The notes below the pieces were generated by a model. The model had not been told where the DNA came from and did no database searches. It saw only the letters and a program-made list of their open reading frames with translations. Positions 37,950 to 46,480 of a stretch of DNA of 64,000 bases are shown in pieces. The first letter of the stretch is position 1, and the number at the start of each line of letters is the position of its first letter. This stretch comes from Streptomyces rubrogriseus (GTDB lineage Bacteria > Actinomycetota > Actinomycetes > Streptomycetales > Streptomycetaceae): assembly GCF_027947575.1 (NCBI RefSeq), contig NZ_CP116256.1, positions 5,332,001-5,396,000 of the forward strand, read 5' to 3'. Position numbers and translations under genes: made by a program.

Positions 37950-38591
37950 TCACCTCCGGGGAAGCAACAAAGAACGGTGCCATTCGAAAAAAGCGGGAAG
38001 AACGGATCGAAGAACGCGGAAAGCCGATATTCCACCGCGCACGGTGCCGATCCGGACGAGTTCGTGTTCTGGAGCGTCCACGACCACCCGGACGGCCGCA
38101 ACCGGGCGCGGGCCCGTGCGGACGGCGCTCAGGAGCGTGGCCGCGGACTCCATGTCCACGGCGATCGCGCCGGTCGCGAGCAGGTCGGCGCGCTCGGGGC
38201 CGCGGACGACGTGGTCCGAGCCGGTCAGCGGCCCGGTGTGGACGGTGCGCCCGGGGACGGCTCGCGCGAGTTCCTTGACGAGCCGGTCGGTCGCGACGCA
38301 GGGGACGGTGGAGCGCGGGTCCCGGGTCTCCTCGGCGACGACCAGGTCACCGGGGTGCATGCCGGGCGAGAGTCCGGCGCAGAAGCCCGTGGCGAGCACG
38401 GCGGCGCCCTCGAGCGCCGGGTCGGCGAGGACCCGGGTGACCGAGCGTTCGGCCGCCTTGGGACCCATGCCGGTGCGCAGGACGGTGACCGGCCCGCCGG
38501 CGCCGGCGCGGTCGCCGGTGCGCAGGGCGAGGTGCTCGATGCCGAGCGCGCAGGCGATCAGCAGCGGGGTCGGGCCGGTCTGCGGGGTCAT
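37950..38591 (-). CDS. hpnG: Hopanoid-associated phosphorylase HpnG
   Basis: This 213-residue nucleoside-phosphorylase-like enzyme releases adenine from adenosylhopane, giving phosphoribosyl- and then ribosylhopane. TGMGPKAAERSV and the nucleoside-binding AVDMESAA motif are visible. Its ATG overlaps the shc stop by one base (TGATG). It lies between shc and hpnH, as in other hopanoid operons. Confidence 0.92.
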   Translation of the reverse strand: MTPQTGPTPLLIACALGIEHLALRTGDRAGAGGPVTVLRTGMGPKAAERSVTRVLADPALEGAAVLATGFCAGLSPGMHPGDLVVAEETRDPRSTVPCVATDRLVKELARAVPGRTVHTGPLTGSDHVVRGPERADLLATGAIAVDMESAATLLSAVRTGPRPVAAVRVVVDAPEHELVRIGTVRGGISAFRVLRSVLPAFFEWHRSLLLPRR

Positions 38592-40633
38592 CAGCTGCCC
38601 TTCACCTCGGCCGGGGTGGCTTCGGCGGGGGCCTCGGCCGCACGGGGCTTCTTGGCGAAGGGCTCCCCGTGGACGTACCGGCCGAGCGCGGTGAGCGGGA
38701 AGACCTGGCGGTAGAGGTTGTAGTTGATGGAGAAGTCCCACGGGAAGCCGGTGCCCGTGAAGTAGGGCTCGTCCCAGGAGCCGTCCTCCCGCTGGGTGGC
38801 CGCGAGCCATTGGACGCCGCGCTCCACGGCCTTGGAGTCCCGCTCCCCCGCCGCCAGCAGGGCCATCAGCGCCCAGCCGGTCTGCGAGGCGGTCGAGGCG
38901 CCCTGGCCGCTCCACTCCCGGACGTAGCGGTAGGAGCGCAGGTCCTCGCCCCAGCCGCCGTCCTCGTTCTGGACGGACTCCAGCCAGCGCACCGCCCGGC
39001 GGATGGCCGGGTGCGAGGTGGGCAGTCCGGCCGCGGTCAGCGCGGGGATCACGGAACCGGTGCCGTAGACGTAGTTGACGCCCCAGCGGCCGAACCACGA
39101 ACCGTCCGCCTCCTGGGCGTCGAGCAGCCACTGGATGCCGCGGCGGGTGCGCGGGTCGTGGGCGAGGCCCTCGACGGCGAGCATCTCGACCACGTGCGCG
39201 GTGACGTCCGCGGACGGCGGGTCGATGACCTCGCCGAAGTCGCAGAACGGCAACCGGTTGGGGAAGGCGCTGGTGTTGTCGACGTCGAACGCACCCCAGG
39301 CGCCGTTCTTCGACTGCATGCCGAGGTTCCAGCGCACCCCGCGTCCGATCGCCTTCTCCACCCGTTCCGGGTCGTGGTGCCTGACCCGGCGCAGGGCGAG
39401 GACCACCTCGGCGGTGTCGTCGATGTCGGGGTAGTTGTCGTTGTGGAACTCGAACGCCCAGCCGCCGGGCGGGAGTCCGGGCCGCTTCACCGACCAGTCG
39501 CCGGGGCGCACGATCTGTTCGCCGAGCATCCAGTCCGAGGCCTTCACCAGCTGCGGGTGGTCCTCGGGCACGCCCGCGTCGGCCAGCGCGATGGTGGCCA
39601 GGCAGGTGTCCCACACCGGGGACTGGCAGGCCTCGATCATCCGGGCGCCGTCCTCGCGCCACACGGCGAAACGGTCCAGCGACTCCAGGCCCGCGCGCAT
39701 CACGGGGTGTTCGAGGTCGTAGCCGAGCAGGTAGAGGGCGATGACCGAGTAGACGGCCGGAGGCTGGATGCCGCCCCAGCAGCCGTCGTTCTCCTGCCGC
39801 TCGATGATCCAGCGGGCGGCGCTGTTCATCGCGGCCCGGCGCAGCCGGCGCGGGGCGACCTTGCGGTAGGCGTGCAGGGCCTTGTCGATGCGCTGGAAGG
39901 CGCCGTCCCAGCTGGCCGCGGGTGCCAGGGGGCGCGGCGGGTTGGGCCGGGCCGGGTCGGTGTGCAGTTCGTCCAGCGGGAACGGCGCGGGACGCACCGG
40001 CCGCTTGGCGGAGACGATGGTGAGCGGCACGATGGTCTGCCGGGCCCAGCAGCCGAAGTCGTAGATGTTGAGCGGGACCCAGGTGGGGAAGTAGATGAGC
40101 TCCGGCGGCAGTTCGGGCAGGTCGTCCCACTTCCACCAGCCGAACAGGGCCAGCCAGATCCGGGTGAAGACCCGGGCGGAGGCGATGCCGCCGCGGGACC
40201 TGATCCACTCGGCGGCGCGTGCCATGTGGGGCGCGTCGGGCGAGTCCCCGGCCAGGCGGAGGGCGACGTAGGCCTCGATGGTGGTGGACAGTTCGCCGGG
40301 GCCGCCGTAGAAGGTGGCCCAGGTGCCGTCCTCGCGCTGCTCGCCGCGGATGAACAGCGCGGCGGCGCGGGTGGTCTCCTCGTCCTGGATGCCCAGGAAC
40401 TGACGCAGGAGCAGGTCCTCGGCGTCCATCGTGACGTTCGTCTCGAGGTCGCCCTTCCACCAGCCTTCGGCGTCCTGCTTGGCGAGCAGGAAGTCGGTGG
40501 CACGCCGGGTGGCGCGGGCGGCGGCTTCGGGTACCCCGGCCGCCGCGGCGGGGATCGTGATGTCGGTGTCGCTGGCCGAGGCTGCCAGGGGCCGCAGGGA
40601 GGCTCCGGTGCTTCCGTCGGTCGTCGCTGTCAT
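38591..40633 (-). CDS. shc: Squalene-hopene cyclase
   Basis: This 680-residue class II terpene cyclase turns squalene into hopene (diploptene) and hopanol at the membrane. The catalytic acid motif DIDDTA is at 403-408. Several QW repeats occur, for example ENDGCWGG, NEDGGWGE and REDGSWDE. Start is the ATG at 40633 with GAAGGGGAA upstream. It is separated from the prenyl synthase gene by 116 bp that hold a hairpin, the longest gap in the operon, so a second promoter here is possible. Confidence 0.97.
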   Translation of the reverse strand: MTATTDGSTGASLRPLAASASDTDITIPAAAAGVPEAAARATRRATDFLLAKQDAEGWWKGDLETNVTMDAEDLLLRQFLGIQDEETTRAAALFIRGEQREDGTWATFYGGPGELSTTIEAYVALRLAGDSPDAPHMARAAEWIRSRGGIASARVFTRIWLALFGWWKWDDLPELPPELIYFPTWVPLNIYDFGCWARQTIVPLTIVSAKRPVRPAPFPLDELHTDPARPNPPRPLAPAASWDGAFQRIDKALHAYRKVAPRRLRRAAMNSAARWIIERQENDGCWGGIQPPAVYSVIALYLLGYDLEHPVMRAGLESLDRFAVWREDGARMIEACQSPVWDTCLATIALADAGVPEDHPQLVKASDWMLGEQIVRPGDWSVKRPGLPPGGWAFEFHNDNYPDIDDTAEVVLALRRVRHHDPERVEKAIGRGVRWNLGMQSKNGAWGAFDVDNTSAFPNRLPFCDFGEVIDPPSADVTAHVVEMLAVEGLAHDPRTRRGIQWLLDAQEADGSWFGRWGVNYVYGTGSVIPALTAAGLPTSHPAIRRAVRWLESVQNEDGGWGEDLRSYRYVREWSGQGASTASQTGWALMALLAAGERDSKAVERGVQWLAATQREDGSWDEPYFTGTGFPWDFSINYNLYRQVFPLTALGRYVHGEPFAKKPRAAEAPAEATPAEVKGS

Positions 40634-40684
40634 GGCTTCCCCTTCGTGCAGTGTGCATGTGGTGCGTCTGCTGGGTCCGCCGTC

Positions 40685-40715
40685 GGCCGGTGCTCGTGTC
40701 TCCACGACACCGGCC
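40685..40715 (-). promoter_or_regulatory. Intra-operon hairpin before shc
   Basis: GGCCGGTG-N2-CGTG / CACG-N1-CACCGGCC forms a long, slightly bulged stem with a 4-nt loop. It stands between the prenyl synthase stop and the shc start, where it could act as a partial terminator or mRNA processing/stabilising site. Confidence 0.5.
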
Positions 40716-40749
40716 GGCGACTACGCGAGGGCTATTCGACCGATAATGA

Positions 40750-41886
40750 TCATCTCTTTCGTACGACGACGAAGTCCGCGAGTGCCGTGAACCGGTCCCG
40801 CACCCGGTCGGGCATGTCGACGGCGTCGAGGGCTTCGATGGCGATGGTGTGCTGGCGACGCGCCTCGTCGGCGGTCCACTCCCGCCCGCCCGCTTCCTCG
40901 ATGAGGGCGGCGCGGGCCGCGAACTCCTCCTCGGAGAAGTTCGCGAAGTCGCTGGCCTTGGCGTCGGCCGTGAGGATCTCGCCGAGCCGCTCGGAGGCGG
41001 GCCCGCCGGCCGCGAGGGCGGCCACGACCGGCAGCGACTTCTTGCGCTGGCGCAGGTCGCTCCAGGTCTGCTTGCCGGTGGTGTCCGGGTCGCCCCAGAT
41101 GCCGAGCAGGTCGTCGACGGCCTGGAAGGCGAGACCGAGGTGGTAGCCGTACTTCTCGAGGGTGTCGGCGGTGCGTTCGTCGGCGCCGCCGAGCACCGCT
41201 CCGATGGAGCTGGCGCAGGCGATCAGGGCGCCGGTCTTGTTGCCCTCCATCTCCAGGCACTCCTCGACGCTGACGCGGTCGCGGTGCTCGTAGGAGATGT
41301 CCTGGGCCTGGCCGTCGATCAGCGAGCGGCTGGCTTTGGTCAGGCGGCGGGTGGCCCGCCCGGCCTCGACGGTGCCCAGTTCGAGCAGCACCTCGTTGGC
41401 CAGGGCGAACAGGGCGTCGCCGACCAGGATGGCCTGGGCGGGGCCGTGCACCTTCCAGACGGTGTCGCGGTGGCGGCGCTGCTCGTCGCCGTCCATCAGG
41501 TCGTCGTGCAGGAGGGAGAAGTTGTGCACCAGTTCCACGGCCACCGCGCCGGGCACGCCGGCCTCGGGGGCGGCGCCGGTGACCTCGGCGGAGAGCACGG
41601 CGAGCGCGGGGCGGACGGCCTTGCCGCCGTCGCCGTCCGCGGGGTTGCCCTGGGCGTCGATCCAGCCGAAGTGGTAGGCGGCGACGGTGTCCATGGGAGG
41701 GGCCAGGCGGTCGACCGCCGCCCGCAGGACCGGCGTGGCCAGGGTCCGGCCGCGCTCCAGAAGCGCGGTCACGTCCACCGTGGTCCGTCGATCGGCCTTC
41801 GGGGCCGGGGGCACAGTGGGCACAGTCTTTCCTCCAGTTGCGGTGCCGGGAGTGCGGGAGCCGGTCCCGCGCGGATCGGCCTTCAC
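40750..41886 (-). CDS. Polyprenyl (farnesyl-type) diphosphate synthase
   Basis: This prenyltransferase condenses IPP with allylic diphosphates, here probably supplying farnesyl diphosphate for squalene. The first Asp-rich motif is LLHDDLMDGD (DDxxD) and the second FQAVDDLLGIWGD. The GTG at 41886 overlaps the hpnE stop (GTGA) with GAGGAGG 4 nt upstream and gives 378 residues. A GTG at 41823 with GGAGG 7 nt upstream would give 357 residues and is about as likely. Chain length cannot be proven from sequence. Confidence 0.93.
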   Translation of the reverse strand: MKADPRGTGSRTPGTATGGKTVPTVPPAPKADRRTTVDVTALLERGRTLATPVLRAAVDRLAPPMDTVAAYHFGWIDAQGNPADGDGGKAVRPALAVLSAEVTGAAPEAGVPGAVAVELVHNFSLLHDDLMDGDEQRRHRDTVWKVHGPAQAILVGDALFALANEVLLELGTVEAGRATRRLTKASRSLIDGQAQDISYEHRDRVSVEECLEMEGNKTGALIACASSIGAVLGGADERTADTLEKYGYHLGLAFQAVDDLLGIWGDPDTTGKQTWSDLRQRKKSLPVVAALAAGGPASERLGEILTADAKASDFANFSEEEFAARAALIEEAGGREWTADEARRQHTIAIEALDAVDMPDRVRDRFTALADFVVVRKR

Positions 41887-43319
41887 GCCGCCTCCTCGAA
41901 GAAATCGGGAAGGAGGCCGCGGGACCGGCCCAGGGCGCCGAGCGCGGCGGCCGCCGCCCCGACACCGCTGCGAATCGCACTCTCCATGGTCGCGGGCCAC
42001 CCGGTGGCGGTCCACGCTCCGGCCAGATAGAGGCCGGGTGCCTTGGTGCGGGCGCCGGGCCTCAGGCGCCCGACGCCGGGGGCGGGGGCGAACGTGGCGG
42101 TGCGCTCCCTGGTCACGAAGAAGTCCTTCACCTCGGCACCCCGGGTGCGCGGCAGCAGCCGCTCCAGTTCGGGCAGGTACCGCTCGCGCAGCACGGCCAC
42201 GGGCTCGTCGATGTCGTTCTGCGCGGTCGACTGGGACAGCGCCAGGTACTGACCCTCCTTCAGCCCGGAGGCCTCGGTGCGGTCGAACACCCACTGGATC
42301 GGGGTGCCGAGGGCCGTGAGGAACGGCGCGGCGAGCACCTTGCGGTCGTAGATCACGTGGATGTTGAGGATCGGCGCGGTGCCGATCCGCAGAAGATTTT
42401 CCGGGGCGTCCAGCGCACCGTCCGGCAGCAGGTCGTGGGCCTCGCGCTGGGGTACGGCGAGGACGACGGCGTCCGCTTCGAGCGTCTCGCCGGGAACCTG
42501 AACGCTCCAGCCGCCGTTCTCGTTTACAGAGACGGAGGTGACGCGTGTACGGACCTCGGTACGGACGCCCGCGGAGTCGAGCGCCCTGCGGGCCAGCCGG
42601 TCGTGCAGTTCGCCCAGCGGGACACGGGCCCACCCGATGTCGGCCGCTCCCGGGTCGGACAGCAGACCGGTCTTGAACACCATCGCGGCGAGCCCCAGCG
42701 AGGCGTCGCCCGCGACCGCGTTGAGGGTGGCGACCCCGACCAGGTCCCACAGGGCCTCGACGGCACGCGCCGACTGACCGTGCGCGGTCAGCCAGCTGCC
42801 GAAGTCCTGGGTGTCCAGGCTCGGATCGGCGAGGTCGAGCCCCTTGAGCGCGAGCGCGGCGCGTCCCACCGAGGCGCGTTCGGCGAGGGAGAGGTGCGGG
42901 TAGCTGGCGAGGCTGCGTCCCAGATGCAGGGGGACGGGCAGCGCGTCGCGCCGCAGTCTGCCGAGCCGGTTGCCCTCGGTCCTCGCCAGGTCGACCACGG
43001 GCACGTCGAGACGTTCCTGCACCGGTGCGAGCGCGGCTCCGCCGATCCGGTCGAGGAACCACCGGTAGGCGGTGCAGCAGCGCAGGTACACGTGCTGGCC
43101 GTTGTCGACGGTGAGGTCGCCGCGCTGGAAGGAGAAGGCGAGCCCGCCGAGCCGGGGGCGTCCTTCGAGCAGGGTGACGCGCACGCCGGCGTCCGCCAGT
43201 GCCAGCGCGGTGGTGACCCCCGCGAGTCCGCCGCCGACCACGACGGCATGCCCGCCGGGGCCGAGGGCCGAGACGTCCGCGAGCACTCCGCCCTCGCGCG
43301 TGCCCTTGCCCTGCGTCAT
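41883..43319 (-). CDS. hpnE: Hydroxysqualene dehydroxylase HpnE
   Basis: This 478-residue FAD amine-oxidase-like protein reduces hydroxysqualene to squalene, the last step of the HpnCDE route. The dinucleotide motif is VVVGGGLAGVTTALALADAG near residue 26, and the C-terminal FAD block is GLYLAGAWTATGWPATMESAIRSG. Its ATG overlaps the stop of the 52-residue gene upstream (ATGA), and its stop overlaps the prenyl synthase start (GTGA). Confidence 0.95.
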   Translation of the reverse strand: MTQGKGTREGGVLADVSALGPGGHAVVVGGGLAGVTTALALADAGVRVTLLEGRPRLGGLAFSFQRGDLTVDNGQHVYLRCCTAYRWFLDRIGGAALAPVQERLDVPVVDLARTEGNRLGRLRRDALPVPLHLGRSLASYPHLSLAERASVGRAALALKGLDLADPSLDTQDFGSWLTAHGQSARAVEALWDLVGVATLNAVAGDASLGLAAMVFKTGLLSDPGAADIGWARVPLGELHDRLARRALDSAGVRTEVRTRVTSVSVNENGGWSVQVPGETLEADAVVLAVPQREAHDLLPDGALDAPENLLRIGTAPILNIHVIYDRKVLAAPFLTALGTPIQWVFDRTEASGLKEGQYLALSQSTAQNDIDEPVAVLRERYLPELERLLPRTRGAEVKDFFVTRERTATFAPAPGVGRLRPGARTKAPGLYLAGAWTATGWPATMESAIRSGVGAAAAALGALGRSRGLLPDFFEEAA

Positions 43320-43474
43320 GGTGCGCCCTTCCCTGTCCGGCCGCCGCGGTGTTTGAACGGCGTACGGCTGACCGTCTCAGTCAGGGACGCCGACCGCCAC
43401 CGCAGGGTTGCCCGCCGCTGCCCGCCGCCGGTCTCGTGCGGGTCCCGGGTGTCGAGTGTGCCCGGTGTGTCCAT
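43316..43474 (-). CDS. 52-residue protein of the hopanoid operon (DUF6380-like)
   Basis: The 52-codon frame starts with MDTPGTLDTRDPHETGGG and continues with RRATLRWRSASLTETVSRT and PFKHRGGRTGKGAP. It begins at an ATG that overlaps the hpnD stop (TGATG), with GGAGG 9 nt upstream, and its stop overlaps the hpnE ATG. The perfect coupling at both ends argues that it is translated. It is basic, without transmembrane helix or cysteine. It resembles the short streptomycete DUF6380 family, which I recall from such loci; the function is unknown. It could simply carry ribosomes from hpnD to hpnE. Confidence 0.8.
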   Translation of the reverse strand: MDTPGTLDTRDPHETGGGQRRATLRWRSASLTETVSRTPFKHRGGRTGKGAP

Positions 43475-44424
43475 CAGGCGCGCCTCCTGACGGTCCGCCG
43501 GGTGACGTGCCGGGCGTCGAGGCCGGACAGGCCGCGCACGGCGACGTACGCCTTCTCGCGTCCCGGCAGGGAGACCCGGCCGCGCAGTACGGCCTCGGGG
43601 TCGCGCTCGATGCGGTCCAGGAGACGGCGGTAGATGCCGGCCATGGCGGCCACGCAGGCGCCGCTGCGCCGGTCGAGCATGGGCAGCAGCCGGTAGCCCT
43701 CGGCGAAAAGGGCGCGGGCCCGACGCACTTCGAAGTGCACGAGGCCCGCGAAGTCGGAGCCCTCGGGTGGTGTCGGCCCGTTGAATCCGGCCGCGCAGCC
43801 GAACTTGGCGAGGTCGTCGGCGGGCAGGTAGGTGCGCCCGCCCTCGGCGTCCTCCCGGACGTCGCGCAGGATGTTGGTGAGCTGCAGCGCGAGCCCGAGC
43901 GTGTCGGCGTACTCGGGCGCGCGCTCGGCGCCGCGCGCCCCCGGTTCGGTGCCGAAGACGCCGAGCGAGAGGCGTCCGATGGCGCCCGCCACGCAGCGGC
44001 AGTAGACCTTCAGGTCGTCCCAGGTCTCGTAGGTCTCGCCGCGCAGGTCCATCTGGACGCCGTCGATCAGCTCGTCGAGGCCGCCGAGCGGGATGGGAAA
44101 CCGCCGGGCCGCGTCGGCGAGGGCGACGGCGACCGGGTCGGTGTCGTCCTCCTCGACCGCGCCGTCCTGGATCCGGGCGAGCACGGCCCGGGTCTCGTCC
44201 AGCCGGGTGACCTTGACGTCGTCCGCCAGCACTCCGTCGCCGATGTCGTCGACCCGGCGCGAGAACGCGTACAGCGCCGACATCGCCCGCCGCTTGGGCG
44301 TGGGCAGCAGCCGGATGCCGTAGGCGAAGTTGCGTGCCTGCTGACCGGTGACGGCCTCGCAGTAGCTGTAGGCGGCGAGCACCGGTGCCGGCATGTTCGC
44401 TGACGACTCCACGGACCCGATCAC
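43474..44424 (-). CDS. hpnD: Presqualene diphosphate synthase HpnD
   Basis: This 316-residue squalene/phytoene-synthase-family protein condenses two farnesyl diphosphates to presqualene diphosphate. The metal-binding motifs are AFSRRVDDIGDGV and NILRDVREDAEGGRTYLP. The GTG start at 44424 overlaps the hpnC stop (GTGA). Confidence 0.94.
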   Translation of the reverse strand: MIGSVESSANMPAPVLAAYSYCEAVTGQQARNFAYGIRLLPTPKRRAMSALYAFSRRVDDIGDGVLADDVKVTRLDETRAVLARIQDGAVEEDDTDPVAVALADAARRFPIPLGGLDELIDGVQMDLRGETYETWDDLKVYCRCVAGAIGRLSLGVFGTEPGARGAERAPEYADTLGLALQLTNILRDVREDAEGGRTYLPADDLAKFGCAAGFNGPTPPEGSDFAGLVHFEVRRARALFAEGYRLLPMLDRRSGACVAAMAGIYRRLLDRIERDPEAVLRGRVSLPGREKAYVAVRGLSGLDARHVTRRTVRRRA

Positions 44425-45332
44425 CCCTCTCCTCGCAGGACCACGCCCGCCTCGCGCAGCAAGTGGACCTTGCCTGACTTGGGCGGGCCGGGAAGTACGT
44501 CGTGATCCGCCGCGGCGATCGCGTTCAGCGCCGCCCTGCCACCCGCCACGAAGCCCGCGAGGAGCAGTCGCAGCCTGCCGTGGACGCTACCCACCAGGGG
44601 GGCGCCTTCATTCAGCAGGTCGCGGGCTCGGGCGGCCTCGTAGGCGATCAGTGCGCGCACGGAGGCGTTCGCGCTGGGCGCGGCGAGGTCCGTCTCCCGG
44701 ACGTGGAAGCGCTTCATGTCCTCGGCGGGCAGGTAGATCCGGTCCCGTCCGAGGTCCTCGGCGACGTCCTGGAGGTGCTCGACGATCTGCAGGGCGGTGC
44801 AGATCTCGTCGGAGCGGCGGATCCGTTCGGGGGTCGAGGTGCCGGTGACGGCGAGGACGAGACGGCCGACGGGGTTGGCGGACAGCTCGCAGTAGGCGAG
44901 GAGGTCGTCGTAGGTCTCGTACCGTGCGACCAGCTGGTCCTGGCGGTTGGCGGCGATCAGGCCGAGGAAGGGCTCGGGGGTCAGCGCGCGGCGACGCACG
45001 GTGGGCACCAGCCGGCGCAGCAGCGGGTGACGGGGCGAACCGTCGGAGCCGGCGAAGACACGGCGCAGGTCGGCCTCGAAGGCGTCCAGCATCAGCAGTC
45101 GGTCGTCGGCGCGGTCGTCGGGGACGCCGAGCAGGCGGGCGTCCGCACCGCCCGGGGCGAGGTCGCCGTCGCCGATGTCGTCGACGAGACGGGCGAAGCC
45201 GTAGACCGCCATGAGGTCGGTGCGCCAGGCGCGGGGCAGGAAGAAGGGGGCGACGGGGAAGTTCTCGTCGGCGGCCTTGGCGAGCGTGCCGCGCTCCGGG
45301 TCGACGGCGTGCGCCGTGTCGGTGACCGTCAT
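44421..45332 (-). CDS. hpnC: Hydroxysqualene synthase HpnC
   Basis: This 303-residue squalene/phytoene-synthase-family protein converts presqualene diphosphate to hydroxysqualene. Asp-rich motifs are GFARLVDDIGDGD and HLQDVAEDLGRDRIYLP. The ATG at 45332 overlaps the TGA of a 21-codon frame upstream (ATGA). It is the first long gene of the hopanoid operon, and the promoter should lie between 45395 and 45647. Confidence 0.94.
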   Translation of the reverse strand: MTVTDTAHAVDPERGTLAKAADENFPVAPFFLPRAWRTDLMAVYGFARLVDDIGDGDLAPGGADARLLGVPDDRADDRLLMLDAFEADLRRVFAGSDGSPRHPLLRRLVPTVRRRALTPEPFLGLIAANRQDQLVARYETYDDLLAYCELSANPVGRLVLAVTGTSTPERIRRSDEICTALQIVEHLQDVAEDLGRDRIYLPAEDMKRFHVRETDLAAPSANASVRALIAYEAARARDLLNEGAPLVGSVHGRLRLLLAGFVAGGRAALNAIAAADHDVLPGPPKSGKVHLLREAGVVLRGEG

Positions 45333-45394
45333 CGCGGGCTGCCCTGGGCGGGGACGGCGCACGCTTCGCGGAGCTGGGGAGTTTCCGTCGCCAT
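45329..45394 (-). CDS. Possible 21-residue leader peptide before hpnC
   Basis: A 21-codon frame starts at ATG 45394 (MATETPQLREACAVP...) and ends in a TGA that overlaps the hpnC ATG as ATGA. GGGAG stands about 10 nt before it. The overlap repeats the coupling seen through the rest of the operon, which suggests that it is translated, but chance cannot be excluded at this length. Confidence 0.45.
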   Translation of the reverse strand: MATETPQLREACAVPAQGSPR

Positions 45395-45647
45395 TGCCGT
45401 CACATCTCCCGTTCTACACTGCCGACCCAATACACACTATTTCGGACACGCCGCCCCGCCACCCGCGCGGCAGGCCCGCTCCAGGGTGGCGGGCATTATC
45501 GCCCCATGTGCCGCGTTTCGGGACCGGTACAGCTTACGTTGTACAACTCACGGGCGTGCGCCGGGGTGCACAGCGCATCACAACAACACACCGATTGACT
45601 TCAAGATTCCTGAGAACGCCAGGAGTTGACGTTTCCTTTGCAGACGC
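45395..45647. promoter_or_regulatory. Upstream region of the hopanoid operon
   Basis: No gene is seen here. On the minus strand, AT-rich ATAGTGTGTATTGGG and GTGTAGAACGG (about 45415-45445) hold TAGTGT and TAGAAC boxes that could be -10 elements for hpnC. TTGTAC/GTACAG-like symmetry occurs near 45528-45545. These are candidates only. Confidence 0.35.
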
Positions 45648-45680
45648 GGGGCCTCGCCGGAACAGTTCCGGCGAGGCCCC
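45648..45680. terminator. Terminator of the exporter operon
   Basis: A perfect 15-bp stem (GGGGCCTCGCCGGAA / TTCCGGCGAGGCCCC) with loop CAG lies 11 bp after the stop codon of the ABC ATPase gene. Confidence 0.88.
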
Positions 45681-45691
45681 GGTGTGTCGGG

Positions 45692-46480
45692 CTACTTGCC
45701 CGTGAACTTCTCGTACTCCTTGAGCACCTCGTCGGTCGGACCGTCCATGCGCAGCTCGCCGCGCTCCAGCCACAGGACCCGGTTGCAGGTGTCACGGATG
45801 GACTTGTTGTTGTGGCTGACCAGGAAGATGGTGCCGGCCTGCTTCTTCAGCTCCCGGATGCGCTCCTCGGAGCGGGTCTGGAACTTGCGGTCGCCGGTGG
45901 CCAGCGCCTCGTCGATCATCAGGACGTCGTGGTCCTTGGCGGCGGCGATGGAGAACCGCAGCCGGGCCGCCATGCCGGAGGAGTAGGTGCGCATCGGCAG
46001 GGTGATGAAGTCGCCCTTCTCGTTGATCCCGGAGAAGTCGACGATCTCCTGGTAGCGCTCCTTGATCTGCTCGCGGGACATGCCCATGGCCAGGCCGCCG
46101 AGGATGACGTTCCGCTCGCCGGTCAGGTCGTTCATCAGGGCCGCGTTCACGCCGAGCAGGGAGGGCTGCCCGTCCGTGTAGACCTTCCCGCGCTCGGCGG
46201 GCAGCAGCCCGGCGATGGCGCGCAGCAGCGTCGACTTCCCGGAGCCGTTGGATCCGATCAGGCCGATGGCCTCGCCCCGGTAGGCGGTGAAGGAGACGCC
46301 GCGCACGGCGTGCACCTTGCGCACGCCCCGCTTCGTGTCGTCGGAGCCCTTCTTGAGCATGCGGCTCAGGGCGGCCGTCGCGCTGCCCTTGCCGGTCTTG
46401 GCGCCGTTGACGCGGTAGACGATGTGCACCTCGTCCGCGATGACCGTCGGCACCCGCTGGTCCTGCTGCTGTTCAGCCAC
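45692..46480 (-). CDS. ABC-2 exporter ATP-binding protein (TagH/Wzt-like)
   Basis: This 262-residue ATPase has Walker A GSNGSGKST, the signature YSSGMAARLRF and Walker B VLMIDEALATGD, followed by the H-loop VSHN. The form is that of teichoic acid / O-antigen exporters (TagH, Wzt), without a C-terminal carbohydrate domain. It pairs with the permease, overlapping it by 8 bp; start GTG at 46480. It is the last gene of the 45.7-52.8 kb glycoconjugate operon. Confidence 0.94.
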   Translation of the reverse strand: MAEQQQDQRVPTVIADEVHIVYRVNGAKTGKGSATAALSRMLKKGSDDTKRGVRKVHAVRGVSFTAYRGEAIGLIGSNGSGKSTLLRAIAGLLPAERGKVYTDGQPSLLGVNAALMNDLTGERNVILGGLAMGMSREQIKERYQEIVDFSGINEKGDFITLPMRTYSSGMAARLRFSIAAAKDHDVLMIDEALATGDRKFQTRSEERIRELKKQAGTIFLVSHNNKSIRDTCNRVLWLERGELRMDGPTDEVLKEYEKFTGK

